This document shows, piece after piece, positions 40,748-55,700 of a stretch of DNA of 64,000 bases (the first letter of the stretch is position 1; every line of letters starts with the position of its first letter). The notes beneath the pieces are model-generated. The model ran no database searches and was not told the DNA's origin. It saw only the letters and a list, made by a program, of their open reading frames with translations. This DNA comes from Lumbricus terrestris. Lineage: Eukaryota; Annelida; Clitellata; Crassiclitellata; Lumbricidae. The DNA lies in contig OX457038.1 of NCBI GenBank assembly GCA_949752735.1, positions 24,826,456 through 24,890,455 of the forward strand, in the 5' to 3' direction. A program made the position numbers and the translations under genes.

Positions 40748-43700
40748 TGCAGTAACTAACTATTTCAAGCGTAGGTCCCGCAACTGCAACATTGCATTCC
40801 TTGAATTTCATATTAGTCTTTTACACACGCATGTTTTGCCTGAATGAGTGAATTTAACAGGCCTGGGACTTGCACTGCCAGTAAGTATTAAGTATTTAAC
40901 AGTATGCTGCTGGACTGCTTATCCAACACTAAGCAACTACAATGGTGCAAATACATTTGTAGTATTAGGTTGTCAGACAGAATATATGTGATCCATCTGA
41001 CCAAAACCAGAATTAAGTTGCATTTTGAACAATTTGAGTGTCGTATATCTTCTAAAAGAATAGAGTCTCTTCTTTAAAACGACAGAAATCTTATTGCTCT
41101 ACCATGTTTCTGTCCAAAGTTATCATGAGTAAAAATATGGTTCTACCATTCAAATTGCAATTCTGAGAAATTAATGTAAACAATACACAGCAATATTCAC
41201 TCAGCCATGAGATCCAGCAATGGGTTACAGTAATATAGATAGGCCAATGAACATGCATGAACCCCTTGACTGCACATAACATGAAGAGAAGACTGATCTC
41301 TTTAGAATTCGTACAATGATTCAGTGGAAAACACATCAGAATAATTATGTTGAAACAGGTCTGCAGTGAAGACAACTTACCAGAGAGGTGGCCATCTGTG
41401 ATTGGTCAGATGGATCAGGTTGTCTGGTCTTAGAGAGTGCAGTAGCTTTGAGTAGCGCTTATATACCACATCATAGTTGACTGTTATGTACCAGAGACAC
41501 CAGTTGTACAGATATGTTGCATTGTGAAGCTTTTAAAGCAACAACATATAACTGCTTAGAAAATGCTTCATTAACATGCATGTACCAGAATGTAACATAA
41601 CGTAAACCAATATTTACCAAGAGGAAAGCGTTATGAAACTGCAGAAGAACAAATTTGGCAAGGAGATCCTTGAATTTTTTAAAGCATGGTTCACAGTATC
41701 TGTATAATGCATATGAAGTCACCCATTATTATAAATTCCGAAGAAGAGGAAACAAAAAAACTGGTTGTGTTTGAAAATTAGGGTGGGGATCAGACAAACC
41801 AACAGTAAATATCAGCAACTGTTCATTGTGATGTCAGAATAGTTAAGAAAAAACGAGATCCTTTCAGTCAAGACATGTGAAGGTGACACATGGGCGGAGA
41901 CCTAGAAGGGGCAGTGGGGGACGGTCCCCCCAATGGAGGTGTTGGGGAGACGGCCCATGCATTCCTTACCCCCCCAATCGTTGAGCGTCAAGACTATAAA
42001 AAAGGTCTTCAGCTTTTTTGGGTCGAGATTTGGCCGGATGACTAAAAAAAAGGTCATCCACTTTTTTGGCGGCGAAAATTGAAATTTTTTTAGAGATTTT
42101 CGCCGGTCGTCAGAAATTTTGGCCGGGAAAAAGATGCAAATTTTTCTGGGACACTCAGCCATTCGTCCATCAGAAAATCTTGCGTCTTTCCGTCTCCCCC
42201 CCAAGTCTCGGCCCAGGTCTCCGCCTATGAGGTGACATGAATAAACCTAAACACTAGAGTCAGTGAGAGATTATCCAGACTGGCAGCAATTAATATAGTG
42301 CACTGTGTGGCATTCTTGCTAGGCAATAAGCATTGTACCATTTTTTAATGGTTTTCAAACACTAGATGAGCAGCAGCAGCAACACAAAATGAGCAGACGA
42401 TTATCATATAAACTCCACATGTATATAAATCTGTGAAATGACCGACTACCAACCTGAGCTGGTTCCAACAGAGTAAGGACTTCTTCAGCAATGTCCTGTA
42501 CACTCTTATCTAGTGCCATCAGTTCAGCCACTAAAAACTGTTGCGTTAAAAGGAGCAAATCTGACTGGCAAAGGCGATTTGCTAATTCGATCAATTCTAA
42601 ACAGGTGGTTGAACTCAACTCCTCACAAAATCCGGTGTAAAGAAACTCCTGAAGCAAACGGAAAATGTCGGATGTAACACCTGGAAAGGCAACCTATGAA
42701 AAGAAGGCAATCTGTGTCAAGAAGATCACAACCTATAAACAAAGGTGATAAAATGAAAACTATCGTAAGATATACAGCATTTAAGAATAAAGAAAACAAC
42801 GTAAAACAAGAAACTAAACAGCACATCTGAAAGTGAGACCAGTAATCAAAATGATGACAATGATAATTCTGATATATATATAAATATATGTACATAATAT
42901 ATAAATTGTACATAGTGAAGTTAGCATTAAACATATATTCTGCTATGTACTATTGTCCTACTTACCAGGGGCTTCTATCCCTATACATGGCGGGCGCAGC
43001 TTGCGCCCAGTGAAAAATTGGGGGGGGGTCAGAAGACAGCCAAAATTCACGTCGGTTGGGGGGGAAGGTCGGACATGGAGGGCAGCGTTCAATCTAGGCA
43101 TCACTAAAGAAAGATAGTAAAGGAAGATCCCCCAGAAAATACTTCCCCTCCATATAAATTTTGAAAAAATGGTAGGCCTAATAGTTTTTAGCAAAATGTA
43201 TACACTTTGAGTTTTTAGTTAGGCTACTATCTGCATTTTTGAATTACATGAACTGCTATAACAGCTATAATATACTAAAAAATCCTATTATATGATTATA
43301 ATTATGTTTACTATTTTAATAAATAATACAATCATATTATAATTGAAAAAAATAATGTTAATACAAAAACTATTTTGCACAACTAAATGGCTTCTCTCCA
43401 ATGTTATCTTTCAAATTTCAGACAGTCATATTTGGTCCTTGAACACTTAGTAAAGCAACATCATTATTACGTGGGCTTACAATATAGGACCTACATTGTT
43501 TGTTTGTTTGTTTGTTTGTATGTGCACTTGTTATAGCGCCCCTTCAAGCTCTTCTACTCAGAGGCGCTCCCGAATGCAGAGCGGACACTGCATCGGAGTT
43601 TCACGCCGAAGCGCTGAGCAATTGTGAGTGAAGGACTTGCCCAAGGTCCTTACGCGGCGAGTTGGATTCGAACCTCGAACCTTCCGGCTTCAAGGCAACG

Positions 43701-46700
43701 ACGCCACCACTAGACCACCGCGCCCCACAATTGTATTTTATTGTATTGCATTGTGCTCTAAAAATTTATGTAACGCCTCTCGAGTGCACACTGATCAGAG
43801 GCGCAAAACATATGGCTGCCCAATTTTGGCAGCAATTCCTTCACTGAAAATAGTAGAGTAATTTTGCTAAGAGGACAGCTTAAAATGCTGAAATTGCAAT
43901 GCGGAAATCGCAAAATTTTCGTATGGAGAGGGGCACATTCCCTCCCCATACCAGGTCCCTTCTCGGCGCTACACATGCTTCGGCGATCGTCTGCTGGATG
44001 CTTGTTTGTCCGTCTCCAAACAAACCTTCATTTCCACACTAGAGTAGGGCATGCGCTAAATTGCATTATATTGCATACATAGAGGAAGGCCGGTCCAGAA
44101 AAGGGGGGAAGAAAATGGATTGCGCCCGGTTGCTTAGGGGGGATAGAAGCCCCTGCTACTTACTAACCAGAAATCAGTCAATCAAATTTAGAAATAAAAG
44201 TTAGTCAATGTGTGAAAGATAATTACGAGAATGAAGGTGATGCAAATTAATCTTACAGTTGAAAATAACAAAATGAAAACAAAAAGGATAAGAGCCAGGA
44301 TGTTGGCCCTCCATGTTAACTGAAGCATTTGCCGTAGTACTGCTGTTGTTTGATTAAGAAAATAAAAATAAAATAAGAAAAAACAAATAATAATAATAAT
44401 GAATTATAGTATTATAATAATAAACGAAGATCACCATTTTTGACGACTTTTCTCTGAATTCACACGAGAACATACTCAGCATGACGTCCGATCGCTGAAC
44501 GAGTAGCGCTCGATGAGCATCAACAAAGCCATCATCCACTTCAAACACAATATCTGTTAACAAAAGAAAATGTCAACACAGTGACAACCAACCATTAGGA
44601 TTTTCTTAATCACAAGAAACCGACAGCTGGTCAGAAGGAAATTGGCTCCATGCTAAATTAGTTCTATACAGTTGAAAGTTGCTCTTTTACATTCATTAAA
44701 TACAAATTACTGGCCTAGTTAGCTACACCGGTAAGCGAGAGCGGCATTCGTCTGTTGGTTGCAACGGACTGCGGTTCAAGCCCCGGGCTGGGAGTTGACA
44801 TTCAGAGATTTAGATATCTCGGGCTAGCACGTGTGGGACGCAGGGGCGCAAGCTCCTGCGGAGCGACCTTGGGCAAGTTGCTTACCCATCATTGTCTGTG
44901 GGGAAGGCAACGGGAAACCACCTCACTCATCTCATTCCCAGGGGCGTAAAGCCAATGAACCTGCCTTCGGGCAGTGCACCATCATCATCAAATACAAATA
45001 TTATTATATCATGTTAAATCCTGATGTCTTTGCACCTCTGAGTCGGTCTTTTAGAGGATGGCACTGTATATAGATTCTTGGAATGAATGAATGAGTCACA
45101 ATTGGAAACGAGTTCCAATCTCCAGAAATAACCATTCAATGAAATGATAAGACCAGCGACTCAGCAGCGTCCAGTGAACAGACGACACATTGCACACGAG
45201 TTGGAAGGATGCAAGTCTATTGGATTCTAAAAACTACTTCATTACCATACCAGCAGCCTTCACAGGAAATCAAAACTCGTCCAGGTTCTAACGTTGTGGT
45301 AAACAAATTATCACTGCTGCCACACTCATTGTGCAAGCGTTGAACAAAAGGGTCTGCTAATATTGAAATCACACAGTCAGGTAGTCTCAAGATCTCTATC
45401 AAAATGAAGGTAAACTCACACTCAACACCTCAACAAACTAATATCTTCCTTGTAACCAACACTTTACAAAGCATTTAATCCCAAGAGTCAGAATAGTTTT
45501 CTCACCTGAGAAGAGACCTTTCCTGATCATCAGGTCCTTCAGCCGTTCATTCTTCTGTCTCGTGAAACTAGTAACGATTTCTCGGTTCATAAAGTCCTGA
45601 TTGTTCATGATGTTAACAACTGCCTCTGTTAAATCTGTCAGCCCAAGTGACTGACTGACCAAGAGCAGTTCTGGCAGCAGTTCCACACTCTGAGGACATC
45701 TGCCAACGTAGAGGTAGTCAAGTACACATCGAAAGATGGCGGGAGAGATTCTCTCATTCACGGTGATGATGGTCATTTCAGTGAAGGATAAACCATTAAC
45801 CACAAAAGTCCGAGATTCCTTGGAGCTTGTGAATACTGGAAGGAAGAGGTCAGAGAGTCCACTGGAAACATCTGAAAACGTATTGCAGATAATACTGCTG
45901 CAGTTGCTCCCTGCCTCCTCACTGCCTTCCAGTAGCTGTTCTTTACTTGTAGAAGACAAATCGTCCAAAGAGTCTCTTCTTAATTCTACAGCATGTGAAA
46001 TTTCTGGCAACAAATCGTCTATCACAGGAGCTTCATTACCTAAAAACAACTTCTCAAAAACCGAAGAAGCAGCCACAAGACAGGCCTTGTGAGCTTTTAT
46101 AGGCACATTTTGCACTAAAAAAACAACATCAAAAAACTCTTCTTTCTCCAGAAGACAGTTCACAACACAAGATTGTTTTTCAACCACTGGGACGGTTGGC
46201 AGAACCGGCTTTGGAGGCAAGTGTGGAGGTTGGCACAATGGCTTACTGATCTGTTTAAGGACACCAAAGTTTTTCCAAAAGTGACGTTCACGTTTGTAAA
46301 TGAGTGCAGCACGGGCAACGTTTGTGAATACTGCATCAATGCCAAACTGTTCTAAGACGCTCGTCTCATAGTATGCGGCACCAATCAGCTTTGCAGCAGC
46401 TCGACCTGCCTCTGGAAACAGAATATCCTTTTCACTGATCTCTCTAAAGAAAAAGACACAAGAAATCAGTTAGGTAACTAATCAAATTTTACCAGGAAAG
46501 CTAATGAAAGAGCAACAGGAAGATCTATGTGTTTACATTCTCTGTCTGTCTTCCTTTCTCGGGGCTTAAACCTGTAGAGCTTAAAATGCTGTGAGAAAAG
46601 GCTGGAAAATGCATCGTAAGATGGCGCCAAATGTGAATCCTATGTCTGATCAAAAAAGGCATGTATCCAGGAATGTACTGATCCAAAAATGCACTGATGC

Positions 46701-49700
46701 AGAAATGCACTGATCCAGGAATGCACTGATGCAGAAAAGCACTGATGCAAAAGTTGCGGCTATACTGACACACAACAGAGAGATTTTCCCACTAAGCTCT
46801 GGTACCATTTCTATACCGAGTTTTTATAAGTTAGTTTGCATTATTCTCCTGCGTTGGTTTAGACAGACCCTTCAGTAATCAACATATCCATGCAGCTAAA
46901 TAACTGGGACTCTGGACAATCAACAGAATGTTGTTGTTGTTGCTGTTGTCTAATAAGTCAACATTAATAACAGCTGAAGGCAACTACTGAAGCCAATGAT
47001 TTACGGTCATTGGTCAACATTAAACTACTATAAATATAAAGATATCATGTTTACAGACGCATATCAACAAGACACTCAGAGGAGAGGCTCAACCCTCCAC
47101 CATTTAACATGCATCGATCACATGGTCTAATAAACTCTCAATGGTCTCAAACAGAGCATCAAAGTCACGATGTTTCATCCAAACAGACTTAGAGATATTC
47201 AAGCTCAGTAAAGAATCACTCAACTAAATCAAGGGTGATTGTTCTCCAAACAGTTGAAAGACATGTCACATTGCTGATAAAAACTTTTATGCTCTTAATT
47301 AGAGACAAAGAAAGTCCACTGAGAACAAAGTGGAACATGCTACAAGATAAGTACCAAGATAAGCGAAAGAGAAAACTTAAATACCAGATCCCATGTGTAA
47401 GCACAAAGTAATTTGATCAGAACACTTTGCTCAAACACAAGTTCTAAAAGGTGATAGGGTTACCAACATCTTCAATGTGCAAATGTTTGAATTATGCAAC
47501 AGCGCATACAAATCTGTGCTTTATTAACTTTGTCCTCTTCATTTAATAGCTTTTTATAAATAAGACTGCTCTAAGAGTTTCACATTTGCAGACTTAGTAC
47601 TTTTAACTTAGACATTTTAGTAGTTATAACAATTTGGCAGCATTTGTTATTGTCAAAACAACATATATAATATATATAATTATATATATACATATATATA
47701 TATATCAATGTGCTTTGAGCGTGTTCAAGCAGTTCCTTCCCCTTGCTATAATAAACCAAGTCTGTCACAAAGTTAATAAAACAAATTTCCATGACTTCCA
47801 TCCACTACCTGTTACCAAGACCTTTAAGGCTTATTTTAGACAAATTTATTTTTATTTACTTTATCAATGTCATTTTTTTAAATATCAAAACATGATTACA
47901 AACATGTCTAGCAATTTATGCAAATTGATTCTTAAGTATCAGGCAGAAGCTTCTCTTTGAATGGAAAAAACCTTAATGACTACAAATGTAAAGTCCTTGA
48001 GGGTCAATTTTTTGGTCAAAATGTTTCTCAATGAAAAGTAGTCTCCTACTCATCTGGTAGTTACCAAACTAGTTAAAACTACTTGTCATCTAAAGTAGTT
48101 AAACACTACTCATATAATTCATAAATAAGACTTCCTGTTGATAGCAACTACTTTTCTGAAAGTAGTTAGGAAGCAGTATCAACTACTAGATAAGTAGTTG
48201 GTGTCCATCATTTGCGTTACATAACACAAGCAAAACAAGCATGCCATGGGGTTACATAAATTCATGCATATTGTATAATACATACCAAAGGTATATTAAG
48301 GTATATTAATTAAGATTAGAAAATACATAACTCAGAACTTATTGGTTGTATGGATTTAGCTGAACATTTAGAGGACTGCATAATAACAAAGTCAATATAA
48401 TCATAACTAAATCATATAATTTAAAGTGCATAATACTTTTCAACCTTATTTCTGGATCAGTAGTGATGAAAAGAATAGACTGGAGCCCAATACTTGTTGC
48501 TTTACAAAGCAAATAGTTTTGTGCTGCTCATTTCTTAAACTGTGGCAAAGTGCAATACTTAAATAAATATTGTTTAAATGATGGCACATGTTTACATGCA
48601 TGTCTAATAATTAAACAAGTTCAAATAGCACATGTATAGTACAAACACATGAAGTAATATATTACAGAACTTTTGAGGTCCAGGTTGAAAGAGGGTCCAG
48701 ACCAATTACATATTTTAAAAAAATTTGGTCATAGATAATAGAAATTGAAAGTTCTCAGTTCTCTTACCGAAAAAATGATCCTTTGTCCATTTTGATAAAT
48801 TCTGGGTCCTTACAGAAGTACCTGAGATCTACTTGACAACCACAGAGTATGACTGGCACACCTGGGCAGAGATTCTGTATTTCAGGGAACCAGTGTTTTA
48901 TGACATTCTTCAGCGAACGAGGATGAACAACCGAAAAACAAACCAAAACAACGTCTGCCCTGAAACAAACAAAACAATTCAAAGACATGAGACAAAGCAA
49001 CCATAGAAAGTTTTAACCTTCGAACAATCACTACTTATTCACAACTACTGCATTTATCCAGCTTTCAACATTAGCTAAAAATGTTTCTTGAGCTGGTAGT
49101 AACGTATTTATTTGCAAAAAAATTATATTGTGCTATCACTTAAAATGCTCGTTGCCAGCTAAACTACTGTAGAAGTATTAATTGGAGTTGTAGCTAAACA
49201 TATACCTGGAGAAACATTACAAAGTAAATCGCTATCCCACCCAAACCATTTAAACCATGCAGCTGGGTCAGAGAGTGTAGCTCAAAGGTTCTCAACCGGT
49301 GTGTTGCGACACACTAGTGTGTCACGAAGCGACCGGCGGTGTGTCGCATGAAACTGGTGTGTCATTGGTATGTTGCAAAGAATTGGTGTGTCGCGAATTC
49401 TCACAGCATACACCCGTCGTTCTTGCATTGGGCTACACTGGCATATTTAACATAGTAGTTTGGCGGGGTCTATAGGCTGTGAGAATTTGTAGCAATCTAA
49501 TTAGGCTACCCATATATTCCATTTCATTGCAATCTGTTGCGGCCACAATGTTTATCTTGTAGGCCCACAATCCATACATAGGCTACATGAAATACTTTGC
49601 GAATGACGCGTAAATATGCCGTCTCAGTAGGCCGTTACATGTTAGCGAACGCGTGGCGAATAAACAGTTTTCCGTGAAAATAATTAATTTGACGTTTTGA

Positions 49701-52700
49701 GGTGCAGCGTTTAGTTTCCGCAGTGTTTAGTTGCCTCTATCCATGGGTGGAGACCTAGGGGGGGACAGTCCCCCCAATCAAAGTGTTGGGGGCGGCCCAT
49801 GCATTTGTTCCCCCCCAATGTTTGAGCGTCAAGACTTACTTTGGCAGCGAAAATAGAAAATTTCGTCGAGATTTTGGCCGGATGACTAAAAAAAAAAAAA
49901 AAAAAAGGTCATCAACTTTTTTTGGCGGCGAAAATAACTTTTTTTCAAGATTTCACCGGTCGTCAGAAATTTTTCGGAAAATCTCGCGTCTTTCCGTCCC
50001 CCCAATTCTCGGCCCAGGTCTCCGCCTATGCCTCTATCTCATGTTTTCATACTTTGCCTTGAACTATTATGGTGGCCTGGACTATGTAATGTGGATAATT
50101 GATGTCTACTTTCATGCTCTTTTTAGCTAGACATAATTTATATAGCTATCCTACTATGTTTAATTATTCATTGGTCTCGTTAATAGGTAAGGCCTCAAGC
50201 TTAAAGTGTTCAGGGACCTCTGGCTAAGTTGCAGCTGTAGGCTGTGTAGGCCTACCGGTATTGTACTCAGAAAACTTGTCAAATCTCGAGCGTCTTACTA
50301 TCCATAGAAAATCCAGGAGCAAAAATCCCTTTTAACTGTTATGCCAAACAATTAAGGTAGAGTCATAAAACAACGTAGAATCATAGATTTAGATCGGCGG
50401 AATTTATCATTTTAGAATCATAAATAGGCCTACTAAAAAAGCATTCAATGTCAACATTTTCATTCATTAGAATTTTTAACAATTTAAAATAAACAAGCTA
50501 TATTAACTGTAATGTAGGTCTATTTTAATTTTACAGATAGGCCTATTGACATAAGACGATTGCATGGTGTCGCGAAATTTGGTTTCAAATTGACAACGCA
50601 CCACATTCAAGAACACTGCGACTAAGGACCATGCTGACAGACATAGCAGACTAGTGCAAGCTGTAGTAGCACAACAACAACAAAAAAGCTGCAGTGGCTT
50701 TGGGTCATTCCTGGATGGGTGGACAATGTTGACAATGAATGAAAATGTTGAGTGGACAATGTCAGCAGCCAGTAGCTTGGACTCCACAGGATTAAAGTAC
50801 TCGGTAGTTTAAGGATATACAGGACATTCTTCATGTTGAAGATGATTGCATAGCTTTATAGCTGTATAATAATTTTAATGTTTACAAACCAGAGATGAAA
50901 TCTTCATGTTTTACATCTAGTCATCCAAGTCAGCACATCCAGGGCCGGATTAACCACGGTGCTGATTGTGCTGCAGCACAGGGCCCCAAGTTTTTTGTGG
51001 GGCCCCCAAATTGTAAAAGTAAACAAATAAAGTGAGGATTTAGGAAATAAATATACAAATCGAATTGCAATGCATTATGCATAGCAATCTTAGCCATGGC
51101 TAAATATATAATCTAATAAGTCTAATGTCATAGTAAAAGTTGAAATTGACCTACTCACTGCTCTGAAACTGTACGAGTCAGTGATAACTTATGTGGAGGA
51201 AATACGAGGGACTTTCGATGATATAGAGAAGAAGACCCAGGGTAACTCATGGGCGTCGACTCAGCGAGACCCTTGAATGCCCAGCACCACTAGAAATGGG
51301 CCATGCGAGGCCCGCCAATGCATGGGCACCACCAAAAATCAACCAGCAAGATGTCCTTTTTAAGAGATTATTTCTGTTGGCATTGCTTATCTATAAAAAT
51401 CATTCCGTCTTTTATATATGTTAAAACATCTCAGTTAGTCTACCTAGGCCTACTATTACTCCAGTTTTACCCCATCTGGCAGTCTGAACTACATTGGTCC
51501 TCAGCCGATCAACGAATACGAGGAAACACCGAAATCCTGCTTATTCGATCCGCTTACGTCATTTTTTTACGGACGAAGGTGGCGATTTTAATTACATTGC
51601 TTGAATTTGTTTCCTTTTATTGCACGTGCTCAATAATGTTTCTCACTGCGCGGGAGTCACCTCACAGCATCAAAAAGCGGAATATTGTTTTGTCTGGTCT
51701 AACAAATCAGCTTTGACTAAATTGTCAAGACTATCTGAAAGACCATGCATACTAATAAGAAAAACTATTTCCACAGTGTTAGGCCTGATATTGTCTTACT
51801 AAATAGTGGCTAATGTAGACAGAATTGCTTGATTTCGTGTGTAAAATTTGAGTCTATTGACCTAATTAGGGTAGAGTGCTCCAAGATGCCCACGCTAAAG
51901 AAGATTGTGCTTTTCTTCTGTGTGGATTCGAAGAGACCCAAAGAGTGATCAATTTTTTTAACAATTAGTAATCTGGAACATTTATTGAAGTCTTGAATCA
52001 TTCATTCATTCATTCCGAAAACTTATATAGCGCCCCTTCAAGAAGCCGCCGCAGAGGCGCTCCCAGCCCAGCCACGGCTAAAAAGAAAGGGTTGCATAGG
52101 GGTTGCCTTATGCTCTACCCATTCTCTGCTCTACCCGTTCTATGCTCTACCCATTCTCTGCTCTACCCGTTCTCTTCAGCAACTGGTAGAAAGCAACTGG
52201 TAGAAAGCAGGCCAATTATTCCGATGTAGTAAGCGTAGTGCAAGCGGGAGCCCGTTCCATGTGGACGGGTCAACAACCGAGAAGGCTCGATGCTGTCTCG
52301 TGGCAGAGCGGGTTCTAGGGATAAGCAGCTCCCCATTGGCCGAAGAGCGCAAAGTTCGATGGGAAGCTATGTCAGAGACAGGGCGACAGAAATCAGATAA
52401 GTAGGACAGAGCACTACCACTGAGGCAACGCCAGACAAGACTTAGTGCTGATATTCTGTACGAAATGCGCTGTGAGATTGGAAGCCAGTGCAAAACAACA
52501 CGCATGTAAGCAGAAATCGGGACATTTGCATTTCATAATGTCTGCCCTGCTTCTTAACCTTTACCACTCATGAGGCCGCTCACAGCGGACATTTGAAAAA
52601 CCGCTTTAACTCATATGTCCGGTGGGAGCGGACATTAGTTTGTGAAGGCCGAAGGAGCTAGTATGATACATATGATATATGATATATATATTATATATGA

Positions 52701-55700
52701 CATATATGATATATACATGATATATATCATATATACATATGATATATATGATATATATGATATATATCATGTATATATATCATATACATATATGATTTAT
52801 GTAGACATATATATGCTATTGCTATATAAATATGATATATATTATATATATGATATATATATATATATGATATAATATCATATATTATATCTTTTATCAT
52901 ATACATATGATATATATCATATATAAATATGATATATATATGTGATATATACTATATATAATATATATATATGATATATAATATATATATAGTGTATGAT
53001 GTATATATATCATTTATATATATGATAATTATATATATATATATCATTTATATATGTGATACATATGATATATATGATATATTTATGACATATATACGAT
53101 ATATATAATATATATGATAGATGTCATATTATATCATGTAAATGATATATATCATATATGATATATGCATGTGATATATGATATATATATATGATGTATC
53201 ATTTGTATATTTCATATATATGATATATGATATATATAATAAAAAATTATGATATATAAGATATATATATATATACGATATATATGATATATATTATATA
53301 TATGATATATATCATTTATATGATATATATCATAGATATATATGATATATATGATGTATACATAATATATTATACCATTTATGTCACATATTTCATATAT
53401 CATAACTTGAATAAGGTTGTTTGGTGAAAATAAATGTTGATATGTGATTATATTCACGGCAATTTAATTCTGATCTGGAGGGGTTGGCGCGAAACAAAAT
53501 CTGAGTGGTAAAGGTTAAAATTGTAAGGGGCCCCGTCATTCGATCAGCACAGGGCCTCCAAAACTGTAGATCCGGGCCTGAGCACATCATATATTTGTTT
53601 AGATCTATAACTACTTAACGGCTTTATTTAAAACCTGGTGCTGGCAAACAATCATTCATGCTCTTGCAAATCATCAGCCAAGCAGGTCTTCGCATGCCAA
53701 GCACCTTGAGCATTACACACTTCTAGGATCACAATGCAGGCAATATAAATATACTGACCATTTAAGTACAGACATGGAGGGATTTTTCAAGTGGAATTCA
53801 TATGGCTTGACACAAGACAGCCTGCACTTAAAAAGCTTCTATCTAGACCATGGTGCGATTGGTGGCATATATACATTTAAGAAATTTAGTTTCAGAAAAC
53901 TAAAACTACACAGATCAAAGTTCTTAGTTTTCTTCCATAACACTCATCCCTTGCAGTACTGCAGACAATTTCCTTATATTTTTCTGACAAGATTTCAACT
54001 CTAAAATTACCTTTAAAATCAGCTGCTGCAACTGACTACTGACATGCCCGTCCGATGACATGTCATGTCATCAGTTGCAGCAGCTGAACATTGTCACAAT
54101 ACATACTGATGAACCTCACCTTCAAGGGCTGAGATAACCTTGGCTAGTGTAATGCCATAGAAAAATTTGTGACCAAATCAAAACCTATAGATCCTAGTGA
54201 GACCTGTGTTATTGGGCAATCTCTAATCAGGTCTGCAATTTGATACAAGTTTTCTTATGTAAACAGCTAGTATTAAAAGCAATACACTTGAAGCAGATGA
54301 CAGCTGTGTATACTGTATAGCCAGCATCCGCTACAGGTGACGGCGCACTAGGGAATACCTACAAGGATTTACCGTGAGAAAACCCCTCCTTTCAGAACTA
54401 TTACTCTGCCCCAGCCAACCGCCTGCCTTGTCAAACTGACCATGGGAAACTATTGATTGCTCTAATTAAAGAGCCTTTATACACCAGCCAGTTGCATTTA
54501 CTTGCTAAATATATTTCTTTATTTGCTTGCAGCTGAAAAGAGATCTTTTGGAAAACAGTATGGGAATAAAAAGATTTCTGGCCCCAGTTTTGTCAGCTAG
54601 TTAGGCCTTGGCCTCCTTTTCCTAGGTTAATGTCCCTGACAAAAGTAATAAAAGATAAGAGGTCAAAATTAACTGGCAGAGGTGATAAATTAGCTATCAC
54701 CGCTGTTTATGTATTTACCCTACATTTGCTTCTTTACGCCTATACACCAGTTGATAAAGTGGCAGTTAAACTGAAAAGGGCTTTCCAAGAGGAGTATTTC
54801 TGTACTCAAGAGTACTGTTGAATATAATTAGCAGACACAAACACTGAAATATCTAGGTTAGAAAGTGAGGGTCAAAATGATCCTTGTTCCATTTGTCTGT
54901 AGACACCCGTAAAATAATAATAACAATAATAATAATAATAATAATAATAATTCAGAGGCACATTTCAGGATGGTTGTGAAACCTGGGACGAGGCCTGATT
55001 TCTCGGAGATTCGTTTTTTACTCCTAAAATAATTTTTTTTAATTCTCAGGTAAAAAAATGATAATGATAAAACAGCACATGCCATTACAAGGTTGCCTTG
55101 ACAAACATAAATACACAATCAGTCAGGGACAAACCATGTACAGCTTAATGGAGCAGCATAATGACTGTTCTAAACACTAAAGCTTATTATCAGCTTTTGC
55201 CACACAGAGTTTCATTTATTCATAAGGTTACAGAACTTGAGTAAATAAATCAAAACATTTTTATTAAGGCTGCTTCACTAGAAATTGCAGACATTTGGAA
55301 TAAAGTGTAGATAACAACTTCTTATAATCTGACGAATCCTGCTACATAATGGAATAAACCTCTAATAGAACCTAATTGTTTTCCTTAATGCTAACAATAC
55401 AAATGGTGAATCAAATGCTCTAAATAAAAAAAGCTCTAAGCCACTGGTTCCTGGTTTAATTTCAACTAACTTTACACACTTAATGCATTCTAAATGAAGC
55501 GCATCTAATTTCCTATTAAAAAACAATAGTTCTAAGCTACAAGATTATTGTGAGCCACATTAAATGGATTGAAGCATGTCATCATTTTTTCAAACTAATA
55601 AAAGACAAAGGCTGATAAATGACAATAAGCCTTAACCCTTAGGCCGCCGCCGACGTGTATACACGTTATGGCAAATCTACATCCATACGCCGCCGACGTG

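Larger units (their letters stand above)
50940..53580 (+). mobile_element. hAT-like element, 2641 bp, with AGCACATC target duplication and nested insertions
   Basis: The left end CAGGGCCGGATTAACC and the inverse of the right end CAGGCCCGGATCTACA agree at most positions. AGCACATC flanks both (50932-50939, 53581-53588). At 51140-51245 the plus strand reads [12 protein letters not shown] and [15 protein letters not shown], like the N-terminal helices of ZMYM1-type hAT transposases; the rest of the gene is gone. A LINE fragment (51993-52505, minus) and a piggyBac-like element (52558-53514) are inserted. It lies in RhoBTB intron 2. Confidence 0.88.

Noticed and set aside
44708..44790. Possible second tRNA gene
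   Set aside because: It is the head of a 282-bp unit with a perfect 10-bp target duplication, hence a SINE.
45217..45402. 61-aa minus-strand ORF between RhoBTB exons 4 and 5
   Set aside because: The flanking exons (45506-46443 and 44435-44553) join in phase without it, it has no good acceptor in that frame, and it matches no BTB block.
53212..53457. ORFs within the ATAT/GATA array
   Set aside because: Low-complexity translation of the piggyBac-like element core.
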